The position numbers and the translations under genes are program-made. From the NCBI RefSeq assembly GCF_023555415.1, contig NZ_JAKRYL010000004.1:186001-250000 (forward strand): DNA of 64,000 bases, in the 5' to 3' direction. A model generated the notes under the pieces. It was not told the origin of the DNA and did not search any database. It saw only the letters and a list, made by a program, of their open reading frames with translations. The stretch's first letter is position 1. Each line of letters starts with the position of its first letter. Below are positions 1-10,081 of the stretch, one piece after another. This stretch comes from Halalkalibacter alkaliphilus. GTDB lineage: Bacteria > Bacillota > Bacilli > Bacillales > Bacillaceae_D.

Positions 1-569
1 TTAATTTACCAAGTGGCATGAAAATTCTTTTATCAGATACTGTTGGGTTTATTCAAGATTTACCTACGACCCTTGTGGCAGCGTTTCGTTCTACTTTGGA
101 AGAGCTCCAGGAAGCCAGTTTACTGTTACATGTAGTGGACAGTTCAAACCCTGATTACGAGCAACATGAGCGAACAGTGAAAGAGTTAATTCAGGAGTTA
201 GATTCAGAGACCATTCCACAATTAATTGTTTATAATAAAAGTGAACAAAAAGATGCAAACTTTTTTCCAACACATGATGAGGATTCCATTGAGATTAGCG
301 CATTCGATAAAGATGATCTCAATAGTTTGAAAGAAGCTATTGAAGAAAAGTTAATGGAACAAATGACAGAATATCATGTTTTATTGAAGGCAGAGGAGGG
401 AAGTTTGCTTTCAAGATGTCGTGAATCAACGATTATTAAGAAGCAAGAGTGGAATGAAGAAACCGAGCATTATGATATTCAGGGATATGTCATTCCAACT
501 ACTGCATTAGGTCATGAATTGGCCATTCGTTCAATTATTGAACCAAAGAAAGTGAAAGTTGAGGAATAA
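1..569 (+). CDS. hflX: HflX GTPase, C-terminal part (5' end outside window)
   Basis: The frame is open from base 3 and ends at 569, so about 188 residues of the C-terminal half are present. HflX is a ribosome-associated GTPase that acts on stalled 50S subunits. The fragment starts just before the G3 motif (LLSDTVGFIQDLP) and continues with a strongly HflX-like stretch (TTLVAAFRSTLEE). The G4 element follows as NKSE, and the C-terminal domain ends at IIEPKKVKVEE. The Walker A/G1 part lies upstream of the window. The stop is followed after 2 bases by ynbB, the same order as ynbA(hflX)-ynbB in B. subtilis, so the two are probably one transcript. Identity is confident from the G-domain text; nothing can be said about the missing N-terminal half. 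Confidence 0.93.
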   Translation, partial: NLPSGMKILLSDTVGFIQDLPTTLVAAFRSTLEELQEASLLLHVVDSSNPDYEQHERTVKELIQELDSETIPQLIVYNKSEQKDANFFPTHDEDSIEISAFDKDDLNSLKEAIEEKLMEQMTEYHVLLKAEEGSLLSRCRESTIIKKQEWNEETEHYDIQGYVIPTTALGHELAIRSIIEPKKVKVEE

Positions 570-571
570 AT

Positions 572-1828
572 ATGTTGAAGTTAAAGCACCAAAATAAGCT
601 TGATCAAATGACAAAAGAAGTAGAGCAGCAAATAAGGGAGCATCACCAAGAAATAGAAGAGGTTGCTCTTCATAATCAGGCAAAGGTAATGGAAGCGTTC
701 CGTAACCATCAAGTAGCTGATTTTCATTTTACACCATCTACTGGATACGGGTATGATGATGTAGGGCGAGATACGTTAGAATCGATTTATGCTGAAGTTT
801 TTGGTGCAGAGGCGGCTTTGGTCCGCCCTCAAATTATTTCGGGGACACATGCGATTGCAACTGCTTTATTTGGTGTACTTAGACCTGGAGATGATCTCCT
901 ATACATAACAGGGAAGCCGTATGATACGTTAGAAGAAATTGTAGGAATTCGTGGTAATGGAAATGGATCGTTAAAGGAATTCCAAATTGGTTATGATGCA
1001 GTTCCTTTATTGCAATCTGGTTGGATCGATGAAGAAAAAATCAGCAATTCAATTACCGCCAAAACGAAAGTGATTGGAATTCAACGTTCAAAAGGGTACG
1101 GGGAACGGCCTTCCTTTACAATTGGACAAATTCAAGAAATGATTCAGTTTGTTCGATCGATTAAAGAAAATGTCATTGTGTTTGTAGATAATTGTTACGG
1201 TGAATTCGTAGAAACAATGGAGCCCTGTGAAGTAGGTGCAGATATCATGGCCGGTTCTTTAATTAAAAACCCAGGTGGTGGTATTGTAAAAACAGGTGGA
1301 TACATAGTTGGGAGAAGTGATCTTGTTGAACTTGCTTCATACCGATTAGCTGCTCCTGGAATTGGAGCAGAAGGAGGGGCAAGTCTATACAGTTTATTGG
1401 AAATGTATCAAGGTTTTTTCTTAGCCCCTCATGTTGTATCGCAAGCGCTAAAGGGTGCTGTATTTACAGCTGCTATTTTGGAGAATATAGGTATGAACAC
1501 GTCTCCTAAATGGCATGAAAAAAGAACAGATTTAATACAATCCGTTAAATTTCCCACTGCTGAGAAAATGATTGCTTTTTGTCAAGCAATTCAGGCAGCA
1601 TCACCAGTAAATTCACATGTTTCCCCACAACCAAGTCCTATGCCAGGCTACAATGATCCTGTTATTATGGCGGCTGGTACGTTTATTCAAGGAGCAAGCA
1701 TAGAATTAACGGCAGATGGACCGATAAGACCACCATATGTTGCCTATGTTCAAGGTGGCCTAACCTATGAACATGTCAAAATTGCTGTATTACAAGCGAT
1801 TGATTCAATTATGGATGTAAACGAGTGA
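572..1828 (+). CDS. ynbB: YnbB-type PLP enzyme, methionine gamma-lyase family (aluminum resistance protein)
   Basis: This 418-residue protein is a cytosolic fold-type I PLP enzyme of the family annotated as aluminum resistance or methionine gamma-lyase family. It shows the conserved front segment TPSTGYGYDDVGRD, the cofactor region IISGTHAIATALFG, a DNCYGEFVE aspartate segment, and SLIKNPGGG, where the lysine is the expected Schiff-base residue. The exact substrate in Bacillus is not established. The start ATG at 572 has GAGGA just upstream, overlapping the end of hflX, which indicates coupling. In B. subtilis the next gene is glnR, but here only 195 bases without a gene separate it from glnA. 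Confidence 0.9.
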   Translation: MLKLKHQNKLDQMTKEVEQQIREHHQEIEEVALHNQAKVMEAFRNHQVADFHFTPSTGYGYDDVGRDTLESIYAEVFGAEAALVRPQIISGTHAIATALFGVLRPGDDLLYITGKPYDTLEEIVGIRGNGNGSLKEFQIGYDAVPLLQSGWIDEEKISNSITAKTKVIGIQRSKGYGERPSFTIGQIQEMIQFVRSIKENVIVFVDNCYGEFVETMEPCEVGADIMAGSLIKNPGGGIVKTGGYIVGRSDLVELASYRLAAPGIGAEGGASLYSLLEMYQGFFLAPHVVSQALKGAVFTAAILENIGMNTSPKWHEKRTDLIQSVKFPTAEKMIAFCQAIQAASPVNSHVSPQPSPMPGYNDPVIMAAGTFIQGASIELTADGPIRPPYVAYVQGGLTYEHVKIAVLQAIDSIMDVNE

Positions 1829-1833
1829 CAAAA

Positions 1834-1855
1834 GTGTTCATAGTGCTTAGAACAC
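1834..1855. promoter_or_regulatory. 22-bp dyad upstream of glnA (candidate operator)
   Basis: GTGTTC at 1834-1839 and GAACAC at 1850-1855 form a perfect 6+6 inverted repeat with a 10-base spacer, directly after the ynbB stop. The 195-base gap that follows carries no match to the GlnR/TnrA consensus (TGTNA-N7-TNACA) that I could find. The dyad is therefore a candidate site for another regulator of glnA, or could be chance. Confidence 0.35.
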
Positions 1856-2023
1856 AAGGTATGGCGCCTTTACATAAAGTTGACAGTGTACAGTGCATCT
1901 AGTAACATTAAATTGCAGATTCAATGTACATAATAGTTGACTAGTTTTTTTATGGAAGAAGAAACAAGGCCTTTGCGACTTGTTTTTCTAATATATTTAA
2001 GTTTTGAAAGGGGAATACAAGAA

Positions 2024-3373
2024 ATGGCAAAGTTCACAAAAGAAGATATTTTAAGGATTGCTGAAGAATCGAACGTTCGCTATATTCGTCTTCAATTTTC
2101 GGATTTACTTGGAACTATTAAGAATGTAGAAATTCCGGTAACTCAATTAACTAAGGCGCTAGATAATAAGATGATGTTTGACGGTTCTTCAATTGAAGGA
2201 TTCGTTCGTATTGAAGAGTCGGACATGTATTTATATCCTGATTTAGATACATGGGTTATCTTCCCGTGGACACCTGAAAAAGGGAAGGTTGCTCGTCTAA
2301 TTTGTGATGTTTACCTTCCAGGAAAGCCTGGCGAAGAACCAACCCCATTTGCTGGAGACCCACGTGGAATCTTAAAGAGAGTGTTAAAAGAAGCTGAAAA
2401 AATGGGATATACAGCATTTAATATCGGACCTGAGCCAGAGTTCTTCTTATTTAAGAATGATGAAAATGGCGAGCCTACATTAGAGTTAAATGATAAAGGT
2501 GGCTATTTTGACTTAGCTCCAACAGATTTAGGGGAAAATTGCCGTCGTGATATCGTACTAGAGCTTGAAGATATGGGCTTTGAGATTGAAGCATCACACC
2601 ATGAAGTAGCTCCTGGTCAACATGAAATTGACTTTAAATATGCAGATGCGGTTACAGCATGCGACAATATTCAAACGTTTAAGTTAGTTGTAAAAACGAT
2701 TGCACGTAAACATGGCCTTCATGCGACATTTATGCCAAAGCCATTATTCGGTGTGAATGGTTCAGGTATGCACTTGAACATGTCATTGTTCACAAAAGAA
2801 GGAAATGTATTCTATGACGAAGGAACAGAATCACAATTAAGTGATACAGCTATGCAGTTCTTAGCAGGAATCCTTGAACATGCCGAAGCATTCACAGCAA
2901 TTACGAACCCGATCGTTAACTCGTACAAGCGTCTTGTACCTGGATACGAAGCTCCGGTTTATGTTGCATGGTCGATGCGTAATCGTAGCCCATTAATTCG
3001 TATTCCTTCTTCAAGAGGCGTAAGTACTCGTGTGGAAGTTCGTAGTCCAGATCCAGCTGCAAACCCATATTTAGCTATGGCAGTTATGTTAGCTTCAGGT
3101 TTAGATGGAATTAAAAAGAAATTAACTCCACCACCAGCAACAGACCGTAACATCTACATCATGAGCAAAGAAGAGCGTGAGGAAGAAGGCATTGACGATC
3201 TTCCAGCTACATTAAAGCAAGCTATTGATGCTTTAGTGAAGGACGATGTTCTTGTAAAAGCTCTTGGAGAGCATGCAGTTGAAAACTTCGTCGAAGCAAA
3301 AGAAATCGAGTGGGATATGTTCCGTACGCAAGTACATCCGTGGGAACGTGACCAGTATATGCAAAACTATTAA
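2024..3373 (+). CDS. glnA: Glutamine synthetase, type I
   Basis: GlnA makes glutamine from glutamate, ammonia and ATP and is the main ammonium-assimilation enzyme; it acts as a dodecamer in the cytosol. The 449 residues include the signature DGSSIEGF, the EPEFFLF metal-ligand segment, [12 protein letters not shown] of the ATP-binding region, [13 protein letters not shown] and the IPSSRG segment. The size matches Bacillus GlnA (444 residues). The open frame extends upstream to 1937, but the ATG at 2024 is preceded by AAAGGGG at proper spacing and starts the conserved MAKFTKEDI, so it is the real start. In B. subtilis GlnA works with GlnR encoded just upstream; here no glnR is present. A terminator follows. 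Confidence 0.97.
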   Translation: MAKFTKEDILRIAEESNVRYIRLQFSDLLGTIKNVEIPVTQLTKALDNKMMFDGSSIEGFVRIEESDMYLYPDLDTWVIFPWTPEKGKVARLICDVYLPGKPGEEPTPFAGDPRGILKRVLKEAEKMGYTAFNIGPEPEFFLFKNDENGEPTLELNDKGGYFDLAPTDLGENCRRDIVLELEDMGFEIEASHHEVAPGQHEIDFKYADAVTACDNIQTFKLVVKTIARKHGLHATFMPKPLFGVNGSGMHLNMSLFTKEGNVFYDEGTESQLSDTAMQFLAGILEHAEAFTAITNPIVNSYKRLVPGYEAPVYVAWSMRNRSPLIRIPSSRGVSTRVEVRSPDPAANPYLAMAVMLASGLDGIKKKLTPPPATDRNIYIMSKEEREEEGIDDLPATLKQAIDALVKDDVLVKALGEHAVENFVEAKEIEWDMFRTQVHPWERDQYMQNY

Positions 3374-3380
3374 GATGATC

Positions 3381-3414
3381 AAACCCTTGACACTAATGTG
3401 TTGAGGGTTTTTCT
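3381..3414 (+). terminator. Rho-independent terminator of glnA
   Basis: AAACCCTTGACAC and GTGTTGAGGGTTT pair (two G-T pairs) around a TAAT loop, followed by TTTT, eight bases after the glnA stop. Confidence 0.85.
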
Positions 3415-3523
3415 ATTGGCATAAAGTGATATTTTTGAAAAAATATGTAAATCGAACCTTAGAAGGATAATTATGGTCATCTTACAAACGCTAATTCTAA
3501 ATACGTAAAAGGAGTTGGTTTTA

Positions 3524-3829
3524 TTGAGAAAGATTATATTAGGCTTGTTTGTTGCGGTCGTATTGTCTTCAGGGGTGATGCCGGTAGTTGGTGCGGAAGG
3601 ACTTTCTGATATGAAGTTAACAGAAGAGCAAAAGACGGAGATGGCTGGCTTGCATAAGGAATTGTTTGATCAAAAGAAAGTGATCATTAGCAAATATGTT
3701 GAATATGGTGTGTTTACAGAAGAAAAAGGTCAGAAAATCATTTCACATATGGACAAGCATTATGACAAATTAAAGGAAAATGGATTCGTTCCTAAATGGG
3801 AAAAAAAACATCATAACCATCAAGAGTAA
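3524..3829 (+). CDS. YckD-like secreted protein (DUF2680)
   Basis: A 101-residue protein with a clear signal peptide (MRKIILGLFVAVVLSSG, cleavage near GAEG) and a helical, charged mature part containing LTEEQKTEM and GVFTEEKGQKI, which resemble the DUF2680 family typified by B. subtilis YckD. The C-terminus is His-rich (KKHHNHQE). The function is unknown. The TTG at 3524 has AAAGGAG ending ten bases upstream; the alternative TTG at 3515 would overlap the ribosome site. It is monocistronic, with a terminator hairpin right after the stop. Confidence 0.6.
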   Translation: MRKIILGLFVAVVLSSGVMPVVGAEGLSDMKLTEEQKTEMAGLHKELFDQKKVIISKYVEYGVFTEEKGQKIISHMDKHYDKLKENGFVPKWEKKHHNHQE

Positions 3830-3840
3830 ATCTTATTGAA

Positions 3841-3888
3841 GGGGTTATCACAAAAGATCAATCTTTTGATCTATTGGGATAACCCTTT
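3841..3888. terminator. Two-part hairpin, convergent terminator (repeat family member)
   Basis: GGGTTATC (3842-3849) pairs with GATAACCC (3878-3885), and an inner CAAAAGAT pairs with ATCTTTTG. T and A tracts lie outside. It sits between the convergent DUF2680 gene and the YjcZ-type gene and can serve both. Its layout (outer GGNNT arm, inner CAAAAG core) recurs at 14826, 36146, 47784 and 51109. Confidence 0.7.
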
Positions 3889-3903
3889 AAAAAGTCGTTT
3901 AGC

Positions 3904-4059
3904 TTACTTATTACTGACAAAACAAGCGCCTACAATAATTAACAGAATAAACAAAACAAGAATTAATATTAAATCAAATTTACTGCCGCCAGCCACCTCA
4001 TTCGTTGTAATTACGGGACTGCCATATCCATAACCTGAATCATAACCATAATAATACAT
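3904..4059 (-). CDS. YjcZ-type small sporulation membrane peptide
   Basis: A 51-residue peptide starting MYYYGYDSGYGYGSPV, with a Tyr/Gly-rich head and a single hydrophobic C-terminal helix (LILVLFILLIIVGACFV). This layout is typical of the YjcZ family of short sporulation-associated Bacillus peptides, where the FILLIIVGA segment is highly conserved. The start was chosen at the ATG behind AAAGGTGG rather than an upstream ATG 13 codons earlier that lacks a ribosome site. It probably sits in a spore membrane; a molecular role is not known. Confidence 0.75.
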   Translation of the reverse strand: MYYYGYDSGYGYGSPVITTNEVAGGSKFDLILILVLFILLIIVGACFVSNK

Positions 4060-4290
4060 GTAATAGCCACCTTTCACTAAAAATATGCAAAAAATCATAG
4101 AGTAGTGAGGTAATACACCTCTAAATAAAATGTATACGTTAGCCTATGCAAGACTCTAAAAAGTGATAAAGAAATCCCAAAAATAATACTTGTCCTTAAC
4201 CTTCAACTACTACAATAGGTTATTTTCAGCTTTTTTCAGACATAGACTAGCTCTAAAAGCATATGCCAGTCATGCATGGGAGGAGTTCAA

Positions 4291-4512
4291 ATGGATAAAG
4301 CATCAATAAGTCGCTTTACAATTTTAATCTTTGCAGTTATTAATACAGTTTTAAATTTACTCGGGTATCAAACGATTTCAGAAGAGTATATAAACGATGT
4401 TGTTGCGGTTATTTCAGGGGCTTATTTTATTTGGGCAGGATGGAAAAATAATTATATTAGTAAAAAAGGCATTCAGCAAAAAGAGGTATTAAAAAAACAT
4501 AAACTTCATTAA
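4291..4512 (+). CDS. Phage-type holin homologue (SPP1/LC3-like)
   Basis: A 73-residue protein, MDKASISRFTILIFAVINT, with two predicted membrane helices and a charged tail ending KKGIQQKEVLKKHKLH. The pattern ISRFTILIFAVINTVL...WAGWKNNYISKKG is that of the SPP1/phi-LC3 class holins, which are often encoded singly in Bacillus chromosomes. The start ATG at 4291 follows GGGAGGAG. No endolysin or other phage gene is adjacent, so it looks like a domesticated or orphan holin. The role here is unknown. Confidence 0.6.
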   Translation: MDKASISRFTILIFAVINTVLNLLGYQTISEEYINDVVAVISGAYFIWAGWKNNYISKKGIQQKEVLKKHKLH

Positions 4513-4517
4513 AAAAC

Positions 4518-4542
4518 AGCCCCAGCATTTGCAGGGGCTTAC
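4518..4542 (+). terminator. GC-rich hairpin after holin-like gene
   Basis: GCCCCAGC pairs with GCAGGGGC around an ATTT loop, six bases after the stop. The downstream T tract is weak (TTAC), so termination may be partial. Confidence 0.55.
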
Positions 4543-4727
4543 ATGGTTTAGATGTTTTTCGTGGAGTGATATACAGAACCATGTTAAATATATAATGACC
4601 CAATATAGCATGTAATATGACAAGCACTTAAAATGAACCAAAAAATGGTTATAAGGTTTATAAAAATAGGAATTCAATATTGTTTTCTTCTACGTTATAA
4701 CTAATAATTAGCATAGGGGTGGTTGTA

Positions 4728-4937
4728 ATGAGTAAAAAAACTGTATTGTTAATCATGTATGTATTATCAGTAATGTTTTTCTTAAGAAGTGTGTTTCGCA
4801 TACTCTTAAACGAAGGTACAGGTGGTTATGGAATGGTAATCGTTAGTGCGTTAGTAATGACATTTGTACTTCTTAGTTATTTAAAAGAGAAGAGAAAAGA
4901 AAAGGAACAACAAGAAGCAGAGGCAGTTTCCAAATAG
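4728..4937 (+). CDS. Small two-helix membrane protein, unknown
   Basis: A 69-residue protein, MSKKTVLLIMYVLSVMFFL, with two hydrophobic segments (about residues 5-20 and 32-48) and a charged C-terminal tail (KEKRKEKEQQEAEAVSK). The ATG at 4728 follows AGGGGTGG; an in-frame GTG three codons upstream overlaps that site and was rejected. It is convergent with lexA and shares a terminator with it. I do not recognise the family. Confidence 0.55.
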   Translation: MSKKTVLLIMYVLSVMFFLRSVFRILLNEGTGGYGMVIVSALVMTFVLLSYLKEKRKEKEQQEAEAVSK

Positions 4938-4962
4938 GATCTGTTTTTCTAATTAAAAGTAA

Positions 4963-4998
4963 AAACCAAGCATATCCATTATGGGACATGCTTGGTTT
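4963..4998. terminator. Convergent terminator between the 4728 gene and lexA
   Basis: AAACCAAGCAT pairs with ATGCTTGGTTT around a 14-base loop. T-rich flanks are present in both directions; the hairpin ends two bases before the lexA stop codon. Confidence 0.75.
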
Positions 4999-5000
4999 CT

Positions 5001-5624
5001 TTAATGAATGGTACGGAATACACCAATGACTTTACCTAGCACTGTACACTCTTTAAGAAGAATAGGAGCCATTGTAGAATTCTCTGGTTGCAGTCGAATA
5101 TAATCTTTTTCTCGGAAGAAACGCTTTACCGTTGCTTCATCTTCCTCTGTCATCGCTACAATAATATCCCCGTTATTTGCCGTCTGTTGTTGGCGAACAA
5201 TTACCATATCTCCATCGAAAATACCAGCTTCAATCATACTGTCACCTTGAATAACAAGGACATACGTATTGTCACCTGATACAAGGTGTTCAGGAAGAGG
5301 CAAATAATCTTCAATATTTTCAATTGCCGTAATGGGTAGACCAGCTGTTACCTTTCCAAGTACTGGTACATATGTTGTTTTCTTATCTGGGACTGGTGCT
5401 GTTTCATTTTCTAAGTCTAATACTTCAATCGCTCTTGGTTTAGTAGGGTCTCTTCTTATAAAACCCTTCTTCTCTAATCTTGACAAATGTCCGTGAACAG
5501 TGGAACTAGAAGCAAGACCTACAGCCTCTCCAATTTCTCTGACTGAAGGGGGATACCCTTTCTTTTTCACTTCTACTTTTATAAAATCTAGTATTTCGAG
5601 TTGGCGCTTTGATAGTTTTGACAT
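5001..5624 (-). CDS. lexA: SOS repressor LexA
   Basis: LexA (207 residues) represses DNA-damage genes and self-cleaves when RecA filaments form. The N-terminal winged helix ([36 protein letters not shown]) is nearly identical to Bacillus LexA. The cleavage site is in VTAG, the catalytic serine in QGDSMIEAG and the catalytic lysine in ATVKRFF. The start is placed at the ATG behind GGGGTG; five upstream codons (MWGVH) are read through the ribosome site. The gene is divergent from yneA with four LexA-box-like sites between them, matching the lexA-yneA arrangement of B. subtilis, so autoregulation is expected. Confidence 0.97.
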   Translation of the reverse strand: MSKLSKRQLEILDFIKVEVKKKGYPPSVREIGEAVGLASSSTVHGHLSRLEKKGFIRRDPTKPRAIEVLDLENETAPVPDKKTTYVPVLGKVTAGLPITAIENIEDYLPLPEHLVSGDNTYVLVIQGDSMIEAGIFDGDMVIVRQQQTANNGDIIVAMTEEDEATVKRFFREKDYIRLQPENSTMAPILLKECTVLGKVIGVFRTIH

Positions 5625-5668
5625 ATGTACACCCCACAAAGTTTCCTAATTGGATAAATTGTAACATG

Positions 5669-5755
5669 CGAACATATGTAATGCAAACAATTGTTCTAAA
5701 AATCCATTGACACAAACAATTGTTCGTATTATTATAATAAACGAACAGACATTCT
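5669..5755. promoter_or_regulatory. Cluster of four LexA boxes between lexA and yneA
   Basis: Compared with CGAAC-N4-GTTCG: 5669-5682 CGAACATATGTAAT (left half perfect), 5684-5697 CAAACAATTGTTCT, 5713-5726 CAAACAATTGTTCG (9 of 10 defined bases), 5742-5755 CGAACAGACATTCT (left half perfect). The third box lies between the -35 and -10 of the yneA promoter, where LexA would block polymerase. Confidence 0.85.
5707..5735 (+). promoter_or_regulatory. Sigma-A promoter of yneA-yneB-ynzC
   Basis: TTGACA at 5707-5712 and TATTAT at 5730-5735 with a 17-base spacer, overlapping the best LexA box. The yneA start is 36 bases downstream of the -10 element. Confidence 0.75.
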
Positions 5756-5771
5756 TATTGAGGTGAAGGAA

Positions 5772-6639
<868 letters not shown>

Positions 6640-6716
6640 CCCAATTGTTTTAAGTTGAAAACCGAATTCGGTTACGGTAAAGTAAGGGGATGAATCGGTA
6701 GAAAGAGGTGCTCATT

Positions 6717-6956
6717 ATGCTTTCAAAAGAAAAACTAGCTAGAATTAATGAATTATCTAGACGAGCTAAAACAAGTGGATTGACGAAACAAGAAGAAAAG
6801 GAACAACAGTCTCTACGAAAAGAATATCTTCAAACATTTCGTGCATCGTTTAAAAATCACCTGCATTCGGTAACAGTCGTTGATGAAAATGGCAATGACG
6901 TTACACCTGATGCGTTAAAAGAAAGTAAAAAAAATAAAAATAATCCAATGCATTAA
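6717..6956 (+). CDS. ynzC: YnzC, DUF896 small protein
   Basis: A 79-residue protein of the UPF0291/DUF896 family: LSKEKLARINELSRRAK, GLTKQEEKEQQ, LRKEYLQTFRASFKNHL and VVDENGNDVTP are the family hallmarks. It forms a helical hairpin in known structures; its function is not established. It is the third gene of the yneA-yneB-ynzC SOS operon as in B. subtilis. The ATG at 6717 follows AGAGGTG. A terminator follows the stop immediately. Confidence 0.93.
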   Translation: MLSKEKLARINELSRRAKTSGLTKQEEKEQQSLRKEYLQTFRASFKNHLHSVTVVDENGNDVTPDALKESKKNKNNPMH

Positions 6957-6990
6957 AAAGTCTCTAAATTCAGTCTTTAGAGGCTTTTTT
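6955..6990 (+). terminator. Terminator of the SOS operon
   Basis: AAGTCTCTAAA pairs with TTTAGAGGCTT followed by TTTT, overlapping the ynzC stop region. Confidence 0.85.
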
Positions 6991-7099
6991 GTATGTTGAA
7001 AGATTTGTCTGAATGCTTGTGAAATTTAAGGATACAGTATAAGATGTAAAAGAATAGAGAAAGAAATCAGATATTGTGGAAGGGTAGGGAAATGAAAGC

Positions 7100-9097
7100 A
7101 TGACGAAACTAGTAGATCAACTTGCAGTAAATACGATTCGTACACTATCAATTGATAGTATCGAAAAAGCAAACTCAGGACACCCAGGTATGCCAATGGG
7201 AGCAGCGCCTATGGCGTATAGTCTTTGGACAAAATTTATGAATCATAACCCAGAAAATCCAGAGTGGGTTAACAGAGATCGCTTTGTTTTATCTGCAGGG
7301 CATGGCTCAATGCTTCTTTATAGTTTGTTACATTTAACAGGATATGATTTATCATTAGAGGATTTACAACAATTCCGTCAATGGGGAAGTAAAACTCCAG
7401 GTCATCCTGAATTCGGTCATACACCAGGTGTAGAAGCAACGACAGGTCCACTTGGACAAGGTGTTGCAATGGCAGTGGGGATGGCAATGGCTGAGCGTCA
7501 TTTGGCTAGCACATATAATAAAGATGATTTCAATATCGTTGACCACTATACATATTCAATTTGTGGCGATGGGGACTTAATGGAAGGTGTTTCTGCAGAG
7601 GCTGCGTCTTTAGCAGCTCATCTTAAGCTGGGCCGTCTTATTGTCCTTTATGATTCAAACGATATTTCGTTAGATGGTGATTTGCATATCTCTTTCTCAG
7701 AGAGTGTAGAGGATCGCTATAAAGCATACGGTTGGCAAGTAATTCGTGTCGAGGATGGCAATGATCTAGATGAAATCAATCGAGCGGTTGAAGCAGCAAA
7801 ACAAGATGACCGTCCAACTTTAATTGAAGTAAAAACGGTCATTGGTTTCGGTTCACCTAATAAATCAGGAAAGTCTGCTTCACACGGTGCTCCATTAGGG
7901 AAAGAAGAAGTAGCTTTAACGAAGTCAACATATGAATGGCTACATGAAGAAGAATTTCATATTCCATCTGAAGTAAGTGAAATGTTTGCTGAAGTAAAAG
8001 CAGAAGGTGCGAAGAAAGAAGAAGAGTGGAATGAACTATTTGCTAAGTACAAAGAATCTTACCCAGAGTTAGCAGCTGAATTTGAGCGTGCAAATAGTGG
8101 GGAGCTTCCAGAAGGTTGGGATTCAGAAGCACCAGTATACGAGGCGGGATCTAGTATTGCCACTCGTTCATCATCAGGTGAAGCATTAAATGCTTTTGCT
8201 AAGAAAGTTCCTGAATTGTTTGGTGGATCTGCTGACCTTGCAGGTTCTAACAAAACATACATGAAAGATTTAGGTGATTACTCACGTGATCATTACGAAG
8301 GACGTAATATTTGGTTTGGTGTACGTGAATTTGCAATGGGAGCTGCTGTAAATGGTATGGCTCTTCATGGCGGAGTAAAAGCCTTTGGTGCAACATTCTT
8401 TGTATTCTCGGATTATTTACGTCCAGCTATCCGTCTAGCAGCTCTTATGAAGTTACCGGTTATTTATGTATTTACTCATGATAGTATTGCTGTTGGTGAA
8501 GACGGACCAACACACGAACCTGTTGAGCAGTTAGCAGCATTGCGTGCAATGCCAGGTCTATCTGTCATTCGCCCAGGAGACAGTAACGAAACAGTGGCAG
8601 CTTGGAAGGCGGCTCTAGAAAGTAAGGATACACCAACAGCTCTTGTGTTAACACGTCAAAACTTAAAAACACTAGATCATACAGCAGAGCTTGCGTATGA
8701 AGGTGTTAAAAAAGGTGCATATATTGTTTCGAAATCTAGTGGTACAACAGATGTTCTATTACTTGCATCTGGATCAGAGGTACCGTTGGCAGTAGAAGCT
8801 CAAGCTGTTCTTGAGAAAGATGGCATCCATGCTGATGTTGTAAGTATGCCTAGCTGGGATCGTTTTGAGAAACAGTCACAGTCTTATAAAGATGAAGTGA
8901 TCTCGCCAGATGTAAAAGTACGTCTTGGTATTGAAATGGCTTCTCCATTAGGATGGCATAAATATGTTGGGGACCATGGTGATGTATTAGCAATCGATCA
9001 ATTCGGTGCATCGGCTCCAGCAGAGAAGATTTTAGCTGAATATGGCTTCACGGTTGAGAATGTTGTAGCAAAAGTTAAAGCATTGCTACAAAAATAA
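7100..9097 (+). CDS. tkt: Transketolase
   Basis: Transketolase (665 residues, thiamine diphosphate and divalent metal dependent) exchanges two-carbon units in the pentose phosphate pathway. The thiamine diphosphate motif is seen from GDGDLMEG through the metal-binding [18 protein letters not shown] lies in the N-terminal active site, and [15 protein letters not shown] plus [15 protein letters not shown] mark the pyrimidine-binding domain. Length and order (ynzC-tkt-sirA) match B. subtilis. The ATG at 7100 follows GGAAGGGTAGGG. A long terminator hairpin follows. Confidence 0.97.
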   Translation: MTKLVDQLAVNTIRTLSIDSIEKANSGHPGMPMGAAPMAYSLWTKFMNHNPENPEWVNRDRFVLSAGHGSMLLYSLLHLTGYDLSLEDLQQFRQWGSKTPGHPEFGHTPGVEATTGPLGQGVAMAVGMAMAERHLASTYNKDDFNIVDHYTYSICGDGDLMEGVSAEAASLAAHLKLGRLIVLYDSNDISLDGDLHISFSESVEDRYKAYGWQVIRVEDGNDLDEINRAVEAAKQDDRPTLIEVKTVIGFGSPNKSGKSASHGAPLGKEEVALTKSTYEWLHEEEFHIPSEVSEMFAEVKAEGAKKEEEWNELFAKYKESYPELAAEFERANSGELPEGWDSEAPVYEAGSSIATRSSSGEALNAFAKKVPELFGGSADLAGSNKTYMKDLGDYSRDHYEGRNIWFGVREFAMGAAVNGMALHGGVKAFGATFFVFSDYLRPAIRLAALMKLPVIYVFTHDSIAVGEDGPTHEPVEQLAALRAMPGLSVIRPGDSNETVAAWKAALESKDTPTALVLTRQNLKTLDHTAELAYEGVKKGAYIVSKSSGTTDVLLLASGSEVPLAVEAQAVLEKDGIHADVVSMPSWDRFEKQSQSYKDEVISPDVKVRLGIEMASPLGWHKYVGDHGDVLAIDQFGASAPAEKILAEYGFTVENVVAKVKALLQK

Positions 9098-9104
9098 TTT
9101 ATTG

Positions 9105-9178
9105 AAACTGACTCATTAGTCGGGTTTTAGCTGAAATCTAAGTGCTAAAATCCACTCTTTTTGAGTCAGTTTTTTTGT
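9105..9178 (+). terminator. Long terminator hairpin of tkt
   Basis: The outer AAACTGACTCA/TGAGTCAGTTT stem encloses a second stem (GGTTTTAGC/GCTAAAATCC) and is followed by TTTTTT. Confidence 0.85.
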
Positions 9179-9274
9179 TCGACAAAATTAGTGGTTATCT
9201 GCTCCGCTTTCAGACAATCATTTCACTAGAGTTCTCGTATACTAGAGAAAATAAAATGCGAGAGGGTGTCCATG

Positions 9275-9730
9275 ATGAGACATTATGAATTGTATATATT
9301 TGAAGAAGATGTTGCTCGTCAATATTACGGACAAGAAGCAAAATTATTTTATCTTTTTCTTGAGCATGAAAAAGCGAAAGGGAGCCAAAAGGAAATTTTG
9401 AGGAAGCAAATTGAATTTATAACCAAACCTATACCGGCCCTATTATTACAACAAAAACTAAAACAGGATCTTGTGAAAATTGAGGGATACAAAAAAAAGA
9501 AAAATACACATGTCATTGATATTCCCGACCGTGATTCTAAAGTAGAGCTTGTGATTGGTGCTGATGCACTCTACTTAACAGCAGATGGGTCATTTGATGT
9601 AGAAACCATGTTCTTTGAAATCCTTAGGAAATGTGAACCAACCTTTTTCGCATTTACAATTGAAGAGCATCGCTATGGTTGGCTAAAGCCTATTAAGCAA
9701 GAGGATTTGCTTAGAACAACACAAGTTTAA
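9275..9730 (+). CDS. sirA: SirA (YneE), inhibitor of DnaA-dependent replication in sporulation
   Basis: A 151-residue homologue of SirA, which binds DnaA domain I at the onset of sporulation and stops new rounds of replication; it is a Spo0A target in B. subtilis. The protein starts MRHYELYIFEEDVARQYYG, matching the SirA opening (MxRHYxxYLIxEEFA). It ends with TFFAFTIEEHRYGWLKP, typical of the family. The gene lies between tkt and yneF as in B. subtilis. Two ATG codons (9272 and 9275) follow AGAGGG; 9275 has the better 8-base spacing and matches the family N-terminus. Confidence 0.85.
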   Translation: MRHYELYIFEEDVARQYYGQEAKLFYLFLEHEKAKGSQKEILRKQIEFITKPIPALLLQQKLKQDLVKIEGYKKKKNTHVIDIPDRDSKVELVIGADALYLTADGSFDVETMFFEILRKCEPTFFAFTIEEHRYGWLKPIKQEDLLRTTQV

Positions 9731-9853
9731 TGAGAAGCCAAGCGTTATTTTTCTGAAGTGCTTTTAAATCTCTTGTCATTAAGATATAATAGATAAGGTT
9801 GATTCGGGATTTTCCCGACAGGTTTAGATAGCACGAAGGAGGACGTTGGACTT

Positions 9854-10069
9854 ATGTGGATTCATATTTTAGGGTATACCCTAGCTGTTGCAGCAGGTAT
9901 TGCAATTGGCTTCTTTATAGCACGTAAGACGATGATGTCTTATTTGAAAAAGAACCCACCATTTAACGAGCAAATGCTCCGTGTCATGATGATGCAAATG
10001 GGACAAAATCCATCGCAAAAGAAAATTAATCAAATGATGAAAGCGATGCAGAAACAACAATCTAAATAA
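9854..10069 (+). CDS. yneF: YneF, UPF0154 single-helix membrane protein
   Basis: A 71-residue protein with one N-terminal membrane helix ([19 protein letters not shown]) and a cytosolic tail carrying the highly conserved [18 protein letters not shown] and [10 protein letters not shown]. This is the UPF0154 family, present in nearly all Bacilli; its function is not known. The order sirA-yneF is as in B. subtilis. The RBS AGGAGGACG precedes the ATG. A terminator follows. Confidence 0.95.
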   Translation: MWIHILGYTLAVAAGIAIGFFIARKTMMSYLKKNPPFNEQMLRVMMMQMGQNPSQKKINQMMKAMQKQQSK

Positions 10070-10081
10070 TTTTATGGACAA

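Noticed and set aside
1891-1907. GlnR/TnrA box before glnA
   Set aside because: The right half TAACA fits TNACA but the left half is CAGTG instead of TGTNA.
1937-2023. N-terminal extension of glnA by 29 codons
   Set aside because: The ATG at 1937 has no ribosome site, and MAKFTKEDI at 2024 with AAAGGGG is the conserved start.
3836-4033. 65-codon + strand frame after the DUF2680 gene
   Set aside because: It lies in the terminator hairpin and antisense to the YjcZ-type gene.
4291-4512. Prophage remnant based on the holin
   Set aside because: No other phage gene, attachment-site pair or lysin is nearby.
6661-6672. ACCGAATTCGGT palindrome before ynzC as an operator
   Set aside because: A lone 12-bp palindrome inside an operon with no second copy; chance is likely.
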